Shown here: positions 1 through 9,995 of the stretch, in pieces
How positions within the stretch are numbered: the stretch's first letter is position 1
How the letters are laid out: each line of letters begins with the position of its first letter
NCBI RefSeq assembly: GCF_000090795.2
Contig: NW_003546786.1
Span: forward strand, 28,123 to 61,918
Direction: 5' to 3'
DNA from: Amphimedon queenslandica
Taxonomy: Eukaryota > Porifera > Demospongiae > Haplosclerida > Niphatidae
Length of the DNA stretch: 33,796 bases
Made by a program: the position numbers and the translations under genes
Notes under the pieces: generated by a model
Database searches by the model: none
Told to the model about the DNA's origin: nothing
The model's input: the letters and a program-made list of their open reading frames with translations, nothing else

Positions 1-597
1 AAAAAAAATTGTCTATAGATACATTATTTAATTCTCTTACTGCCTTGTCATTACTAGAAAAACAGTTTCGAACTGGTACAACAGCCAAAGACACAGGAGC
101 TTATCAAATCTATGAAGTAAAACTTATTACATGCATTTCAACATTTATAATTTTATTAGAGCTCAACAGACATTAACAGTGTTGTTCTTGAGAATGCCTT
201 TTCTGAACCAAGGCTCGTCATGTTTAAGTCGGATTTAATGGCTGAAAGTGACAGTCATACTGATGCAGAAATAATTTCACAGGGCTTCATCGTATCTGAA
301 AAAAACATAGTATTTGAAATAACTAACTTCTCAGTCATCAATGCTCTTATTTCTTTACTAGCATCATACTATGTATTCCATGTGAATTACCCTACATCAG
401 TACCTGCTCAATCCCTCTTACTTTTTCTGCAAGAAGCCCTTCTAGAACACCCAATAGAGCATGGGATCAAGAAGACAGCTAGATATCGTGCAACCATTAA
501 TTCTCTCAAGACATCTCTTAAGACAATAAGTACCGAAGAAGGGAGTTCAGATACTACATGTACAGAAGAAAGTAGTTCCTCTCTGCTCCTTTGCTAA
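1..597 (+). CDS. 3' end of an unidentified two-or-more-exon gene (partial)
   Basis: Two exons can be read: 1-116 and 160-597, separated by a 43-bp intron with GT at 117 and AG at 158-159, phase 0. The first exon is open from the window edge and encodes a segment ending in KDTGAYQIYE. The second continues in frame with SSTDINSVVLENAFSEP and runs 146 codons to a TAA stop. An internal ATG at 220 is possible, but the open frame upstream and the splice signals favour an exon. The visible protein has a hydrophobic stretch around ISLLASYYVFHVNYP, then LLLFLQEALLEHP, and ends in a Ser/Thr/Glu-rich tail. The pattern of a short YYVF-x-YP segment followed by LLFLQE recalls C-terminal regions of uncharacterised invertebrate proteins, but I cannot name the family. 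No frameshift is seen, so it may be a working host gene. The 5' part lies outside the window. Confidence 0.6.
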
Positions 598-1054
598 GAA
601 GAGAGTTAACGAAAGAAGATATAACTATTACAGAGAAGTACATTATAAGTTATTATATATAGTAGACATATTATTAAATAATTATTAAGGTTATTATTTT
701 TTTACATTATTATTAATAGATACTGGCTCTATTTTATATTATTATTCATAGATATTAGATGTATTTTTACATTATTATCCATAGATATTAGCTATATTTT
801 TACATTATTCTTCATAGATATTAAAGTTATGAAAGTCAAATATTAAAGTTATAAAACTTAAATCTGACACAGTAAAGTGTGCAAAATTTGGTAGCTGCAA
901 CAAATGATAACATGCCATACTATAGCACAGTGTAATATGCCAAAATTACACACTCATTATAGTGTGTCAAAAAAACACGTGTAATGTGCTGAAATCTGGG
1001 ACATTCATTGAGCACAATAAGTAGTGTTAATACAATACATCACTTCTATGTGTG
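598..1054. other. AT-rich intergenic DNA without a gene
   Basis: This is the 3' flank of the preceding gene. It holds a small tandem repeat (listed separately) and, around 880-1010, several short imperfect repeats of the type gtaatgtgc or gtgtaatatgcc. No open frame of note is seen on either strand. Confidence 0.5.
693..826 (+). repeat. Short tandem repeat, period about 33 bp, about four units
   Basis: The units share the core tttttacattattat followed by atagatatta. They read as successive diverged copies at about 693-725, 728-758, 760-792 and 793-826. The copies differ by a few substitutions and small indels. Confidence 0.65.
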
Positions 1055-1340
1055 TAGGTAACAGCAGCATTTTGAGGTAGGCAGGGAGGTGAGAGTTTAG
1101 CCATTAAATACGTTTTAACCCCAACTTCTGGTTCTCAAGACAGGACAGCCTAGCCTGCTGATCACTGCAACTTTCTTGCTCAAGCATTAACCGTAAAAGT
1201 TGTTTATATTGTCACATGGTAGGACAACTTGTGTCTCTAAGTCATGAACAGAAGGTTGAGGGCAAGAAGATAGTTAGACACATACCCTGGAAGAAAGCCT
1301 AGGCGGGTAGGCAGACTTGAATCATGAACGGACTGTGGCG
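1055..1340 (+). repeat. Unique flank of satellite array A, copy 1 of a long direct repeat
   Basis: From taggtaacag at 1055 to the start of the 25-bp array near 1341, this stretch is nearly the same as 13664-13965. Shared landmarks in the same order include ggtaggcagggaggtgagag, tcacatggtaggacaacttg and catgaacggactgtggc. The resemblance stops abruptly to the left of 1055. It therefore marks one end of a duplicated block that consists of this flank plus a satellite array. Confidence 0.85.
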
Positions 1341-4300
1341 TGACAGCAGAAAGTTGGTAAGGCAGTGAAAGCAGGGTAATGGTGCGACAGTGACAGCCTG
1401 AAGTTGGTTTGGCAGTGACAGCAGGGAGATAGTGTGGCTTGTGAAAGCAGGAAGATGGAGTGGCAGAGAGAGCTAGGAGATGGTGTGGCAGTGAGAGCTG
1501 GGAATTGGTGTGGCAGCAAAAGCAGGGAGTTGGTGTGGCAGCAAAAGCAGGGAGTTGATGTGGCACTTAGGGCATGGAGATGGTTTGGCAGTGAGAGCAG
1601 GAAGATGGTGTGGCAGTGACCACAAGGAGATGGTATGGCACTGATAGCAGAAAGATTGTGCAGCAGTAAGAGCAGGCAGATAGTGAGGCAGTGAGATGTT
1701 GTGGCAATGACAGCAGTAAATATGTCAGTGAGAGCAGAAAATTGGTATTGCAGAGGGAGCATGGAGATGGTGAGGCAAAAAGAGCAGGAAGATGGTGTAG
1801 CAGTGAGAACAGGGAGATGGTATGGCACCGAGAGCAGGAAGTTAGTCAGGCAGTGAGAGTGAAAAGATAGCGAGGGAGAGCGGAGCAATGGTGTTGCAGT
1901 GAGAGGAGGGACAGGTTGTGCTAAGAAAAGCAGGGAGAGAGTGTGGCAGTGGAAAAAAAATTTGGTGTGGCAGTGAGACCGAAATTGGTGTTGCAATGAG
2001 AGCTCAGAGATGGGTTACAGCAGGGAAATGGTGTGTCATTGACAGCAGGGAGATGGTGAGGCTGTGGGAGCAGAAAGAATGTGTGGCAGTGAGAGCAGCA
2101 AGATGTTGTGGCAGCAAGAGAAGGGGCAATGACAGCAGGGAGATGGTGTGGCAGTGAGAGCATGGAGTTGGTGTTGCCGTGACCAAAGGGCCTTAGTGTT
2201 GCAATTAGAGCTGGGAGGTGTGATGCAGGGAGTTGGTGTGGCAGTGTGAGTAAGGAGATATTCAGGCTGTGAAAGCAGGGAGTTCATGTGGCTCTTAGAG
2301 TAAGGACTCGGTGATTCAGTGAGTCTCAGCTCAGAGATGGTGAGGCACTTAATGGTGATTTGCAGTGAAAGCAGGGAGATGTTGTGGCTATGAGAGCAGG
2401 AAGGTGGAGTGTCAGTGATAGCAGGGAGTTTGCGTGGCGCCACAATGACAGCAGGGACTTCGTTTGGCACTAAGAGCAGGAAGATGGTGAGGCACTGAGC
2501 ATGGTGCTGGTTTGGCAGTGACAGCAGGGAGATGGTGTAGCATTCCGAGCAGAGATTTGGTTTTGCAGTTAGAGCAGGGAGATGGTGTGGCAAGACAGCA
2601 GAGAGTTGATGTGGCATTGAGAGCAGATTGTTTCTGCAGCAGTCGGAATAGAAAGATGGTATTTCAGTGACATGAGGCAGATTGTAAACACTAAGGGCAG
2701 GGAGTTGGTGTGGCAATGAGAGTTGAGAGATGGTATGGCAGTGGCAGCAGGTAAGTGGTCTGGCAGTGAGAACAGGGAGATGGTTTTTCAGTGAGAGCAA
2801 GGAGATGGTGCGTCACTGAGAGCAGTAAGATAGTGTGGAGGTGAGAGTAGTGAGATTGTCTTGCAATGAGTGCAGAGAGATGGTGTGGCAGTGAGATCAT
2901 GCAGTTGGTGTGGCAGTGAGAGAAGTGAGATGCATGGTGTGGCAATGAGAGTATGGAGATCCTGTTGCTATGAAAATAGGGCAATGGTGAGGCAGTGAGA
3001 GCAGGGAGATGTTGTGTCAGTCAGACCAGGGAGATGCTGTGTCTGTGAGAGCAGAGATGGTACTGCAGTGAGAGCAGAATGATGCTGTGTCAATAAGAGC
3101 AAAGAGATGATTGGCAGGAAGAGCATGGTGATGGTGTGGCTGTGAGAGCACGGAGATGGTGTGGCAGTGAGGCAGTAAGATGGTATGGCAATGAGAGCAG
3201 GGAGGTCGTGCAGCAGTCAGAACAAGAGGTTGGTGTGGCAGCAAGAGGAGAGAGACAGTGTCGCAGTGAGAGCAGGGAGATGGTGAGGTAGCAAGATGGT
3301 TTGGGAGGCAGATGGTGTGGCAGTGACAGAAGGGTATTGGTTTGCAGTGAGCGCGAGGAGATGGTGTGGCAGTGACAGCAGGGAATTGGTGTGGCAGTGA
3401 CAGCAGGGAGATGGTGAGGCTGTGTGAGCACAGAGATGGCATGGCAGTGACAGCAGCAAGATGGTGTGGCAGTGAGTGAAGAGAGATGTCATGGCAATGA
3501 GAGCATGGAGATGGTTTGGAAGCGAGAGCTTGGAGTTTGTGTTTCAGTGACAAAATGGACTGAGTGTAGTCCAGTGAGAGCAGAGATGGGTGAGGCACTA
3601 AGGGCAGGGAGCTGGTGTGGCAATGAGATTTGGGAGATAGTCAGGCAGTGAAAGCAGGGAGTTAGTGAGGCAATGAGAGTAAGGACTTGGTGTTCCAATG
3701 AGAACTCATACAACACAAGGCACTTAGAGCTGGAGGTGGTTTTGCAGTGATAGCTGGCTGATGTTGCGGCAGGGAGGGCATGTCAGTGAGAGCAGAAAGT
3801 TTGTGTGGCAGTGAGAGCAGGTACTCGGTGTGGCTGTGAAAGCAGGAAGATGGTGAGGCACTAAGAAAATGGTGTTAGTGTCGCAGTGACAGCAGGGAGA
3901 TGGTGTAGCAATCGAAGCAGAGACTTGCTTTTGCAGTTAGAGCAGGGAGATGGTGTGGCAATGAGAGGAGAAACTTGTTGTGGCAGTGAGAGCAGAGTGT
4001 TTGTGTGGTAGTCAGGACAGGGAGTTGGTGTTTCAGAGAGATGAGGGAGATGTAAGGAACTTAGACCAAGGAGCTGGCGTGGCAATGAGACTTGGGAGAT
4101 TGTATGGCAGTGGGAGCAGAAGTTGGTGTGAAAGTGAGAGCAGGGAGATGGTTTGTCAGTGAGAGCAAGGAAGTGGTGTGGCACTCAGAGCAGGAAGATA
4201 GTGTAGCAGTGAGAATAGTGAGATTGTTTGGCAATGAGTGCAGGGAGTGGTGTTGCAGTGAGACTAGGGAGATAGTGTGGCAGTGAGGGCATAAAGTTGC

Positions 4301-4846
4301 TGTGGCAGAGAGAGAAGTGAGTTGATATAGCATTGAGTGTATGGAGACGGTGTGGCTATGAGGGCAAATAAATGTTGAGGCAGTGACAGCAGGGAGATGT
4401 GGCAATGGGGGCAGGTAGATGCTGTGGCAATGAGAGCAGATAGATGGTGTTGCAGTGAAAGCAGAATGATGGTGTGGCAAAAAGAGCAGGCAAATGGGGT
4501 GGCAGTGAGAGCTGGGAGGTGGTGTGGCAGGGAGAGCAGGGAGTTATTGTCACAGTGAGTACCGGCAAAGGATGTTGGAGTGAGAGTGCAGATGGTGTGG
4601 TAGTGATAGCAAGGAGATGTTATAGCATTGAGTGTATGGAGATGGTGTAGCTATGAGGGTAGGGAAATGGTGAGGCAGTGAGAGCTGAGGGATGTGGCAG
4701 TTACGGCATGTAGGTGCTGTGGCAATAAGAGCAGATGCATGGCGTGGCAGTGAGAGCAGAATGGTGTCGCAAAGAGTGCAGGGAAATAGGGTGGCAGTAA
4801 GAGTAGGGAGATGGTGTGGCAGTGAGAGTAGGAAGGTGATGTTGCA
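1341..4846 (+). repeat. 25-bp satellite array A (about 140 monomers)
   Basis: This is a tandem array with a regular period of 25 bp and the core gcagggagatggtgtggc preceded by gtgaga. Monomers differ at many sites and there are scattered 1-3 bp indels. Because 25 is 1 modulo 3 and the minus strand of the consensus has no stop, each minus-strand frame gives the same 25-residue cyclic peptide, containing LLSLPHHLPALTATPSPC-like text. The plus strand meets a TGA once every 75 bp. This explains the many overlapping minus-strand open frames here (for example 1322-1996, 2036-2800, 3017-3598). I do not call them genes: there is no start context, splice signal or change in codon use. Confidence 0.93.
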
Positions 4847-4850
4847 AAAT
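4327..4850 (+). repeat. Higher-order duplication inside array A, period about 295 bp
   Basis: The distinctive variant tagcattgagtgtatgga occurs at about 4327 and again at about 4622. The monomers that follow repeat in the same order: a variant with ctatgaggg, one with gggatgtggca or agatgtggca, one with ggtagatgctgtggca or taggtgctgtggca, and one with agcagaatg. Two higher-order units are therefore visible, the second truncated at the array end. The same variant occurs once in array E, near 16260. Confidence 0.75.
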
Positions 4851-5027
4851 ACTTGATTTTACAAATGCAGACGAACACCTTTTTCTAGTTTCTTATTGAC
4901 AAGTGCCACTCCTTGGATATTTTGTTTCACTATCTCTACAATAAAAGGTTATGAAGACCCTAATATATTAAGATGTATAATATATTATAATGTTACGTTA
5001 ATATATTAATTATATATTATGAGATTT
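4847..5027. other. AT-rich non-satellite spacer between arrays A and B
   Basis: About 180 bp without the 25-bp periodicity. It includes a very AT-rich stretch from about 4960 to 5020 with repeated atatattaa or aatatatta words. It may be an insertion that split one array, since the satellite resumes in the same orientation at 5028. No terminal repeats or target duplication were found. Confidence 0.6.
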
Positions 5028-6853
5028 TGTGGTATTGAGAACAGGAAGATGATGTGGCAGTGACAATAGTTAGGTGTTGTGGCAATGAGTGCAGGGACAT
5101 GGTTTTGCAGTGACAGCAGTTGGTGTGGTAGAGAAAGAAAGGATGTTGATGCAGTAGCAAGAGCTGGGAGTTAGTGATGCAGTGACAGCAGGGAAATGGT
5201 GAGGAACTGAGAGCAGGGAGTGGGTGTGGTAGTGAAAGCAGGGAGATGTTTAGGCCCTAAGAGCAGGGAGATTACGTTGCAGTGCAAGCAGAGAGATGGT
5301 GTTGCAGTAAAATCAGTAAGATGGTGTGGCAAGAAGAGTAGGAAGATGCTGTGGCTTAGAGAGCAATGAGAGAGTGAGGGAGTGAATGCAGGGGAATGGT
5401 GTGGCTGTGAGTGCAGGGATTTGGTGTGGCAGTGACAACAGTGACATGTTGTGGCAGATAGAGCAAGGAGACGTTATGGCTATGAGAGCAAGGACATGGT
5501 GAGGCAATGAGAGCAGCGAAATGTTGTGGCAGTGAGAGCAGAGAGAGATGCTGTGGCAGTGACAGTAGAGAGATGGTGTGGCTGTGAGAGCACGAAGATG
5601 GTGTGGCAATGAGAGCAGGGAGATTGTGTGGCAGTGATGGCAGGGAGTTATTGTGGCAATTAGAGCTGGCAGTTGGTCTCGCAGTGAGAGCAGGGAAATG
5701 GTATGGGAGTGACAGCGGTAGATTGTGTAGCAGTGATTGCAGAGAGATGGTGTGGCAATAAGAGCAGGATGACTGTGTGGCAGTGAGAGCTGGAAGATTG
5801 TGTGGCAGAACGAGCACAGAAATGGCGTTGCATGGAGTGCAAGAAGTTGGTATGGCTGTGATAGTAGATGGCTTGTATGGCTATGAAAGCTGGGAGATGG
5901 TGTGGCAGTTAGAGTAGGGAGATGGTGTGACTGTGAGAGCAGGGAGGTGGTGAGGCAGTGAAAACCGGGAGTTGGTGTGGCAGCGTGAGCTAGAACATGG
6001 TGAAGCAGAGGGAGCAGGGAGATGGTAGATATGAGTGAGACGGTGTGGCAATGAGTGTAGGAAGATTGTTGGCAGTGAGAGCAGGCAGTTAGTGTGGCAG
6101 GGAGAGCAGGGAGTTTGTGTGGAGCAGTGATATAGTTAGGTAGTGAAAGCAAGCTGTTATTTGGGCAGTGAGAGCAGAGACATGGTGTGGCAGTGGGAGC
6201 AGGGAGATGATTTGGCAATGTGAGCGAGATGTGGCAGTGAAAGCAGGTATATGATGTGCCAGTGACACCTGTGAGATTGTGTGGTAGTGAGAGTAGGGAG
6301 ATGGTGAGGCAGTGAGAGCAGGAAGATAGTGTGTCAGAAAAAGCCAGGAGTAGCTGTTGTAGTGAGAGTACAATGTTGGTTTGGTAGTGAGAGCAGCAAG
6401 CTTGCGTGGCAGTGAGAGTTGGGAGATAGTGTGGCAGTGAGAGGAGATGATGTATTAGCAAGTGCAGGGAAATGGTGAGTCAGTGGGAGCAGGGAGACGG
6501 ATTGGTAGTGTGAGGAAGTCAATGGTGTGGCAGTGAGGGCAGTGACATTAAGTGGTAGTGACATCAGTGAGATTGTGAGGCAGTGAAACCAGGAAGGTGG
6601 TGAGGCATTGGGAGAAGGGAGTTGGTGTGGCAGTGATAGCTGGAAGATGGTGATGCAGCAAGAGCAGGGAGTTATTGTGACAGTGAGAGCAAGGATATTG
6701 TGTGGCAGTGAGAGCAGGAAGATTATACGACAGTGAAAGCTGTGAGATGGTGTGGCAATGAGAGCAGGGAGAAGGTTAGGCAGTGAGAACAGGGAGTTGA
6801 TGTGGCAGTCAAAAAACTGGGATGTTTTGGCAGTGACTGCATGGTGATGCTTT
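5028..6853 (+). repeat. 25-bp satellite array B (about 73 monomers)
   Basis: Same monomer and orientation as array A. It contains the longest minus-strand open frame of the satellite (5313-6461, 382 codons), made wholly of the 25-residue periodic peptide. The array ends near 6853, where about 60 bp of the second, AT-rich satellite begins. Confidence 0.92.
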
Positions 6854-6859
6854 AAAAAA

Positions 6860-6922
6860 TTCATAGTATAGTTTAAAATACCAGAAGTGACTGATAAGAC
6901 AGTTTTTTTGATTTGAGTTTTG
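6860..6922 (+). repeat. Isolated fragment of the ~115-bp AT-rich satellite
   Basis: The words tagtatagtttaaaatacc, agaagtgactgat and gatttgagttttga match the start of the long AT-rich satellite that fills 9996-12535. The fragment breaks off at 6923. About 3 kb of other sequence, including a hAT transposon, separates it from the rest, which suggests insertion into an originally continuous satellite. Confidence 0.75.
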
Positions 6923-6923
6923 A

Positions 6924-6952
6924 ACGACTTGGGGGCTTTGCCCCCAGGTCGT
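6924..6952 (+). repeat. GC-rich perfect hairpin at the left edge of the inserted block
   Basis: The arms acgacttgggggc (6924-6936) and gcccccaggtcgt (6940-6952) pair over 13 positions, one of them G-T, around a ttt loop. The hairpin sits exactly where the AT-rich satellite is interrupted. It may be the end of an inserted element. Confidence 0.7.
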
Positions 6953-6986
6953 GCCTATACTTGCATTTACCATTGCGTAATCTATT

Positions 6987-7005
6987 TATATATATATATA
7001 TATAT
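6987..7005 (+). repeat. TA dinucleotide microsatellite
   Basis: A run of about nine TA units lies just left of the hAT element, followed by tgtatatttatttatttg. Confidence 0.85.
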
Positions 7006-7049
7006 GTATATTTATTTATTTGTATGTCCACACTTACATTTCTTCTTTA

Positions 7050-9735
7050 CAGGGGCAGATGTAGGGGGGGGCCAGGGGAGGCCTGGCCCCCCAAAAAATT
7101 TTTGTAACCCCACCTACCAATTAATTAAGAAATGAAAGTTATTATAATACCATGCATGCACCAGACTATAGCGAACCACCAGTGTAATGCTTTGTGGTCT
7201 CATTATGTAAACAAGGCAGGGCTTGTTATAATAACATTTAGTACTATAACAATATCAAAGCAATTATCTTTATTTAATTTTGATTTAGTTAGAGGTAAGT
7301 TTTAAACATAATAGCATTCACTGAATAATTATTACAGGTCCAAGACCACTAAGAGTAAGTCATCATGGTGCTAGTAGTAGCAGTTGCCTTAATGGGCCAG
7401 GACCTACTGAAGCACATGTTACACATGTGGTATCTCAATCACATACAATCAGTGATTCGTCACACAGTAGTTGTAGTTCTGCCCATACATTTCCTTCAAT
7501 TACTATTTCTGCCACAGCTTCTACAACTATTAGTTCTACAACAGCTCCTTCTCCTTCAACTACTAGTTCTGCCACAGCTCCTTCAGATATAGCCAACAGT
7601 ACTCATGATGGGCCCATCAACCTCAAAACCATATGTTTTCATCTACTTTCACTAATAACAGTCTTCGGTCATTTAATCCGTTATGGTTTGATACTTATCA
7701 TTGGCTTGAGTATTGCATTTAAAGGAATGCTGCATATTGCTATACATGTCCCTTCTTCTCTACTGGGCACCACCACAGTGAAGCTCCTTTTGTAACAACT
7801 GGATTCACTAATTGGAAGAATGCTCCTCGAAAGAATGGTAGGTTAGAGAAGCATGATACATCTGAGAGACATCAGCATGCTATGTCTGCTTGGAGTGACT
7901 ACCACTAGCAAAAGTCAGAAGAGATCAATAGCTTCTACTCTTAATTCAGAGAGACAAGAGCAAATAAAAAAAAAGACACTACATTAAGACAGTCTTGAAT
8001 ATTCTCAAATTTTGCTCCATTCAAGAAATTCCTCTAAGAGGACACAGAGAGATTGAGTCTGCTGCCAATCAAGATAATTTCTTGGAGTTACTCAATTTAG
8101 TTAGTGAGCATGATCCAGTTGTTAAAGCCAGACTAAGGAATGGTCTCAGGAATGCTACTTACACTTCACATAACATCCAGGATGAGTTAATACATATTCT
8201 AGCCAAAAATGTTTGACTCCACATATGTAACAAGGTAAGAGAAGCTGGTTATTATAGCATCATTGTGGATGAAAGTAGTGACCTAGCAAAACAGGGGCAA
8301 ATGTCATTTGTTTTGAGGTACTTTGATATCCATGACTGCCATTTCTGGGCATTTCATCATGATAAATGTCTCGACGCATTACATTTATCCGAGTACATCA
8401 GAGAGCTCATAACAGGATTTGATTTTGATGTGAATAAGTTAGTAAGCCAGGGGTATGATGGAGCAAGTGTTATGAGTGGACATTGCACTGGTGTGCAAAC
8501 TTGAGTAAGAGCATTTGCACAATATTATGCAAGTGGATGTCAATCTTCCTGCTCCCCTTGTTCCTATCTTTCTCCCCCATAATCCCGATATTATTGCACT
8601 CACCAGAGGCAATCACAACACTAGCACATACATCTCTCTTATATCTTTGCTCCACGTGTCGCTATGCTGCTGTAAATGCTGTCTCTTATACTTTCGATTC
8701 TATTTTGCTCACAGTTGAGGAAGTTGCTGAATCACAAGATGCAAGCAAAGCCATAGAAGCGCGAGGTTTAAAGCACCAACTACGTTCATTCTCCTTTCTC
8801 ATCTCTTTGATTACATTCGATTGCATCCTGACATGTACAAAACAGCTCTAAGACAAACTACAATGTTCCAGTATTGATCTCTCTTTAGCTTCACAGCTTG
8901 TTTTAGCAACCAAGTCACTATTGATAGAAAATTGTACAACTACATACTGGAATAAGCTATACAAATATGCAGTAGAGGTTGCGAAACTGCATGAAATCAC
9001 CATAGACTCCCACAGTCAAAGGGGGATTTTAGGAAGAAGAAAGCGACCTAGTCGACTTAAGGAGAGTGTAGTTCTTGTAACTGTTGGATCCCATGATTCT
9101 GTGTCAACAAGAGATGAAATGTCACTTTTACTTCTCCATTCTTGACAAGTTTTTAGCTGAGTTAAGCAATAGGTTTGATGAGAAGAAAGTAGTTATAATG
9201 GATGGTGTGTCATCTTGTACACCAACCTCTTCCATTTTTTTATCTTTCAATTACCTGAAAGCCTTTGCAGAAGAGTATGGCATTGGAACAGATACTCTAG
9301 AAGTTGAATGTCGGCTTCTAAAAATACACTTTTCTCAGTTTCACCCAGATGTAACTTCACTGGCTGATCTTGGATCATATCTTTTGATGCGTCTGCCTGC
9401 TCACCCGACAATTTGTGAGCTGGTTAGAATTGCACTTACTATTGCTGTAACAAGTGCCAAGAGTGAGCGGTTCTTTTCCACCATGAAAAGAATCAAGAGT
9501 AGATTAAGGACGAGAATGACTGAAGATACGCTGTCAGATATCCATTGAGAAATAAGTAGCTCAGGAACTACAAGATGACTGCATAATTTATGAATTTGCT
9601 ACTACAGATAAGAATAGGCATGTTGTTTTGTTTTAAAATAATAATACTCAGTGGTTGTGTCTCTTCAAATTATGGACTACACCTATCATGAATAATTTAT
9701 TGGCCCCCCATGGGTTAAACATAGATCAGCCCCTG
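7050..9735 (+). mobile_element. hAT-superfamily DNA transposon (ZMYM-like group), decayed
   Basis: The left end starts CAGGGGCAGATGTAGGGGGG at 7050. The right end, read on the minus strand from 9735, starts CAGGGGCTGATCTATG. These imperfect inverted repeats begin with the CAG trinucleotide common in hAT elements. The 8-bp flanks are cttcttta (7042-7049) and cttttata (9736-9743), identical at 6 of 8 positions, as expected for an old 8-bp target duplication. The element is 2686 bp long and encloses a broken hAT transposase in plus orientation. It sits inside the AT-rich satellite and therefore post-dates it. Confidence 0.82.
7340..9548 (+). pseudogene. hAT transposase pseudogene with TTF-type zinc finger and dimerisation domain
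   Basis: Homologous text moves between frames with many stops. In order: a Ser/Thr-rich N-terminal segment (about 7340-7610); a TTF-type zinc-finger region (about 7625-7905) with FNPLWFDTYHWLEY, then AAYCYTC, then GFTNWKNA; an open piece at 7995-8216 with IPLRGHRE; a piece at 8265-8504 that includes DESSDLAKQGQ and SQGYDGASVMSGHCTGVQ; then CRYAAVNAVSYTFDSIL near 8650-8710. The C-terminal dimerisation domain ends at 9548 with SAKSERFFSTMKRIKSR. The order matches the hAT transposases related to ZMYM1-type proteins. Around 8505-8650 the frame is scrambled and some residues appear to be missing compared with the family. With at least six frame breaks or stops it cannot make a working transposase. 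Confidence 0.85.
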
Positions 9736-9743
9736 CTTTTATA

Positions 9744-9995
9744 CATGTTGTATTGGAGAAATAACAAGCCTTAGCAACCACCTGCCCATGCTCCTTGATG
9801 TGAGTGGGTGTGGCCACGGCAAACAAAATGGCGGCTTACACCTGGGACAAAGTTTAAGAGCTTTCTAACAGCAAGAGAGCATAGAGACAGTCTAAAGACT
9901 TTTCTAGAAGCATTATAAGGTAGAGAGAACCTCTATAAGTCTTAATAATGACCAAGTTGTACTTGCAAGGTGGTGCAATCAATTATAGGAATATT
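9744..9995. other. Non-satellite sequence between the hAT element and the AT-rich satellite
   Basis: This is unique-looking DNA with a slightly GC-richer segment near 9785-9850 (gggtgtggccacggc, aaaatggcggc). It has no open frame of note. Together with 6923-7049 it may be the remains of an older element into which the hAT inserted. Confidence 0.4.

Noticed and set aside
1434..4286. Plus-strand open frames of about 60-80 codons ending in MVWQ
   Set aside because: They reflect the TGA found once per three satellite monomers on the plus strand.
1341..4846. CRISPR-like array (regular repeats of about 25 bp)
   Set aside because: Monomers are directly adjacent with no unique spacers, the setting is eukaryotic and there are no cas genes.
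1322..6864. Many long minus-strand open frames (for example 2036-2800, 5313-6461, 6334-6864) that could be named Leu/Pro/His-rich secreted or structural proteins
   Set aside because: They are wholly the 25-bp satellite read in frames that all give one periodic peptide; frames overlap each other and there is no start context or splice evidence.
8470..8851. Overlapping plus and minus frames inside the hAT element as separate genes
   Set aside because: Only the plus frame near 8650-8850 carries transposase-like text; the others are incidental.
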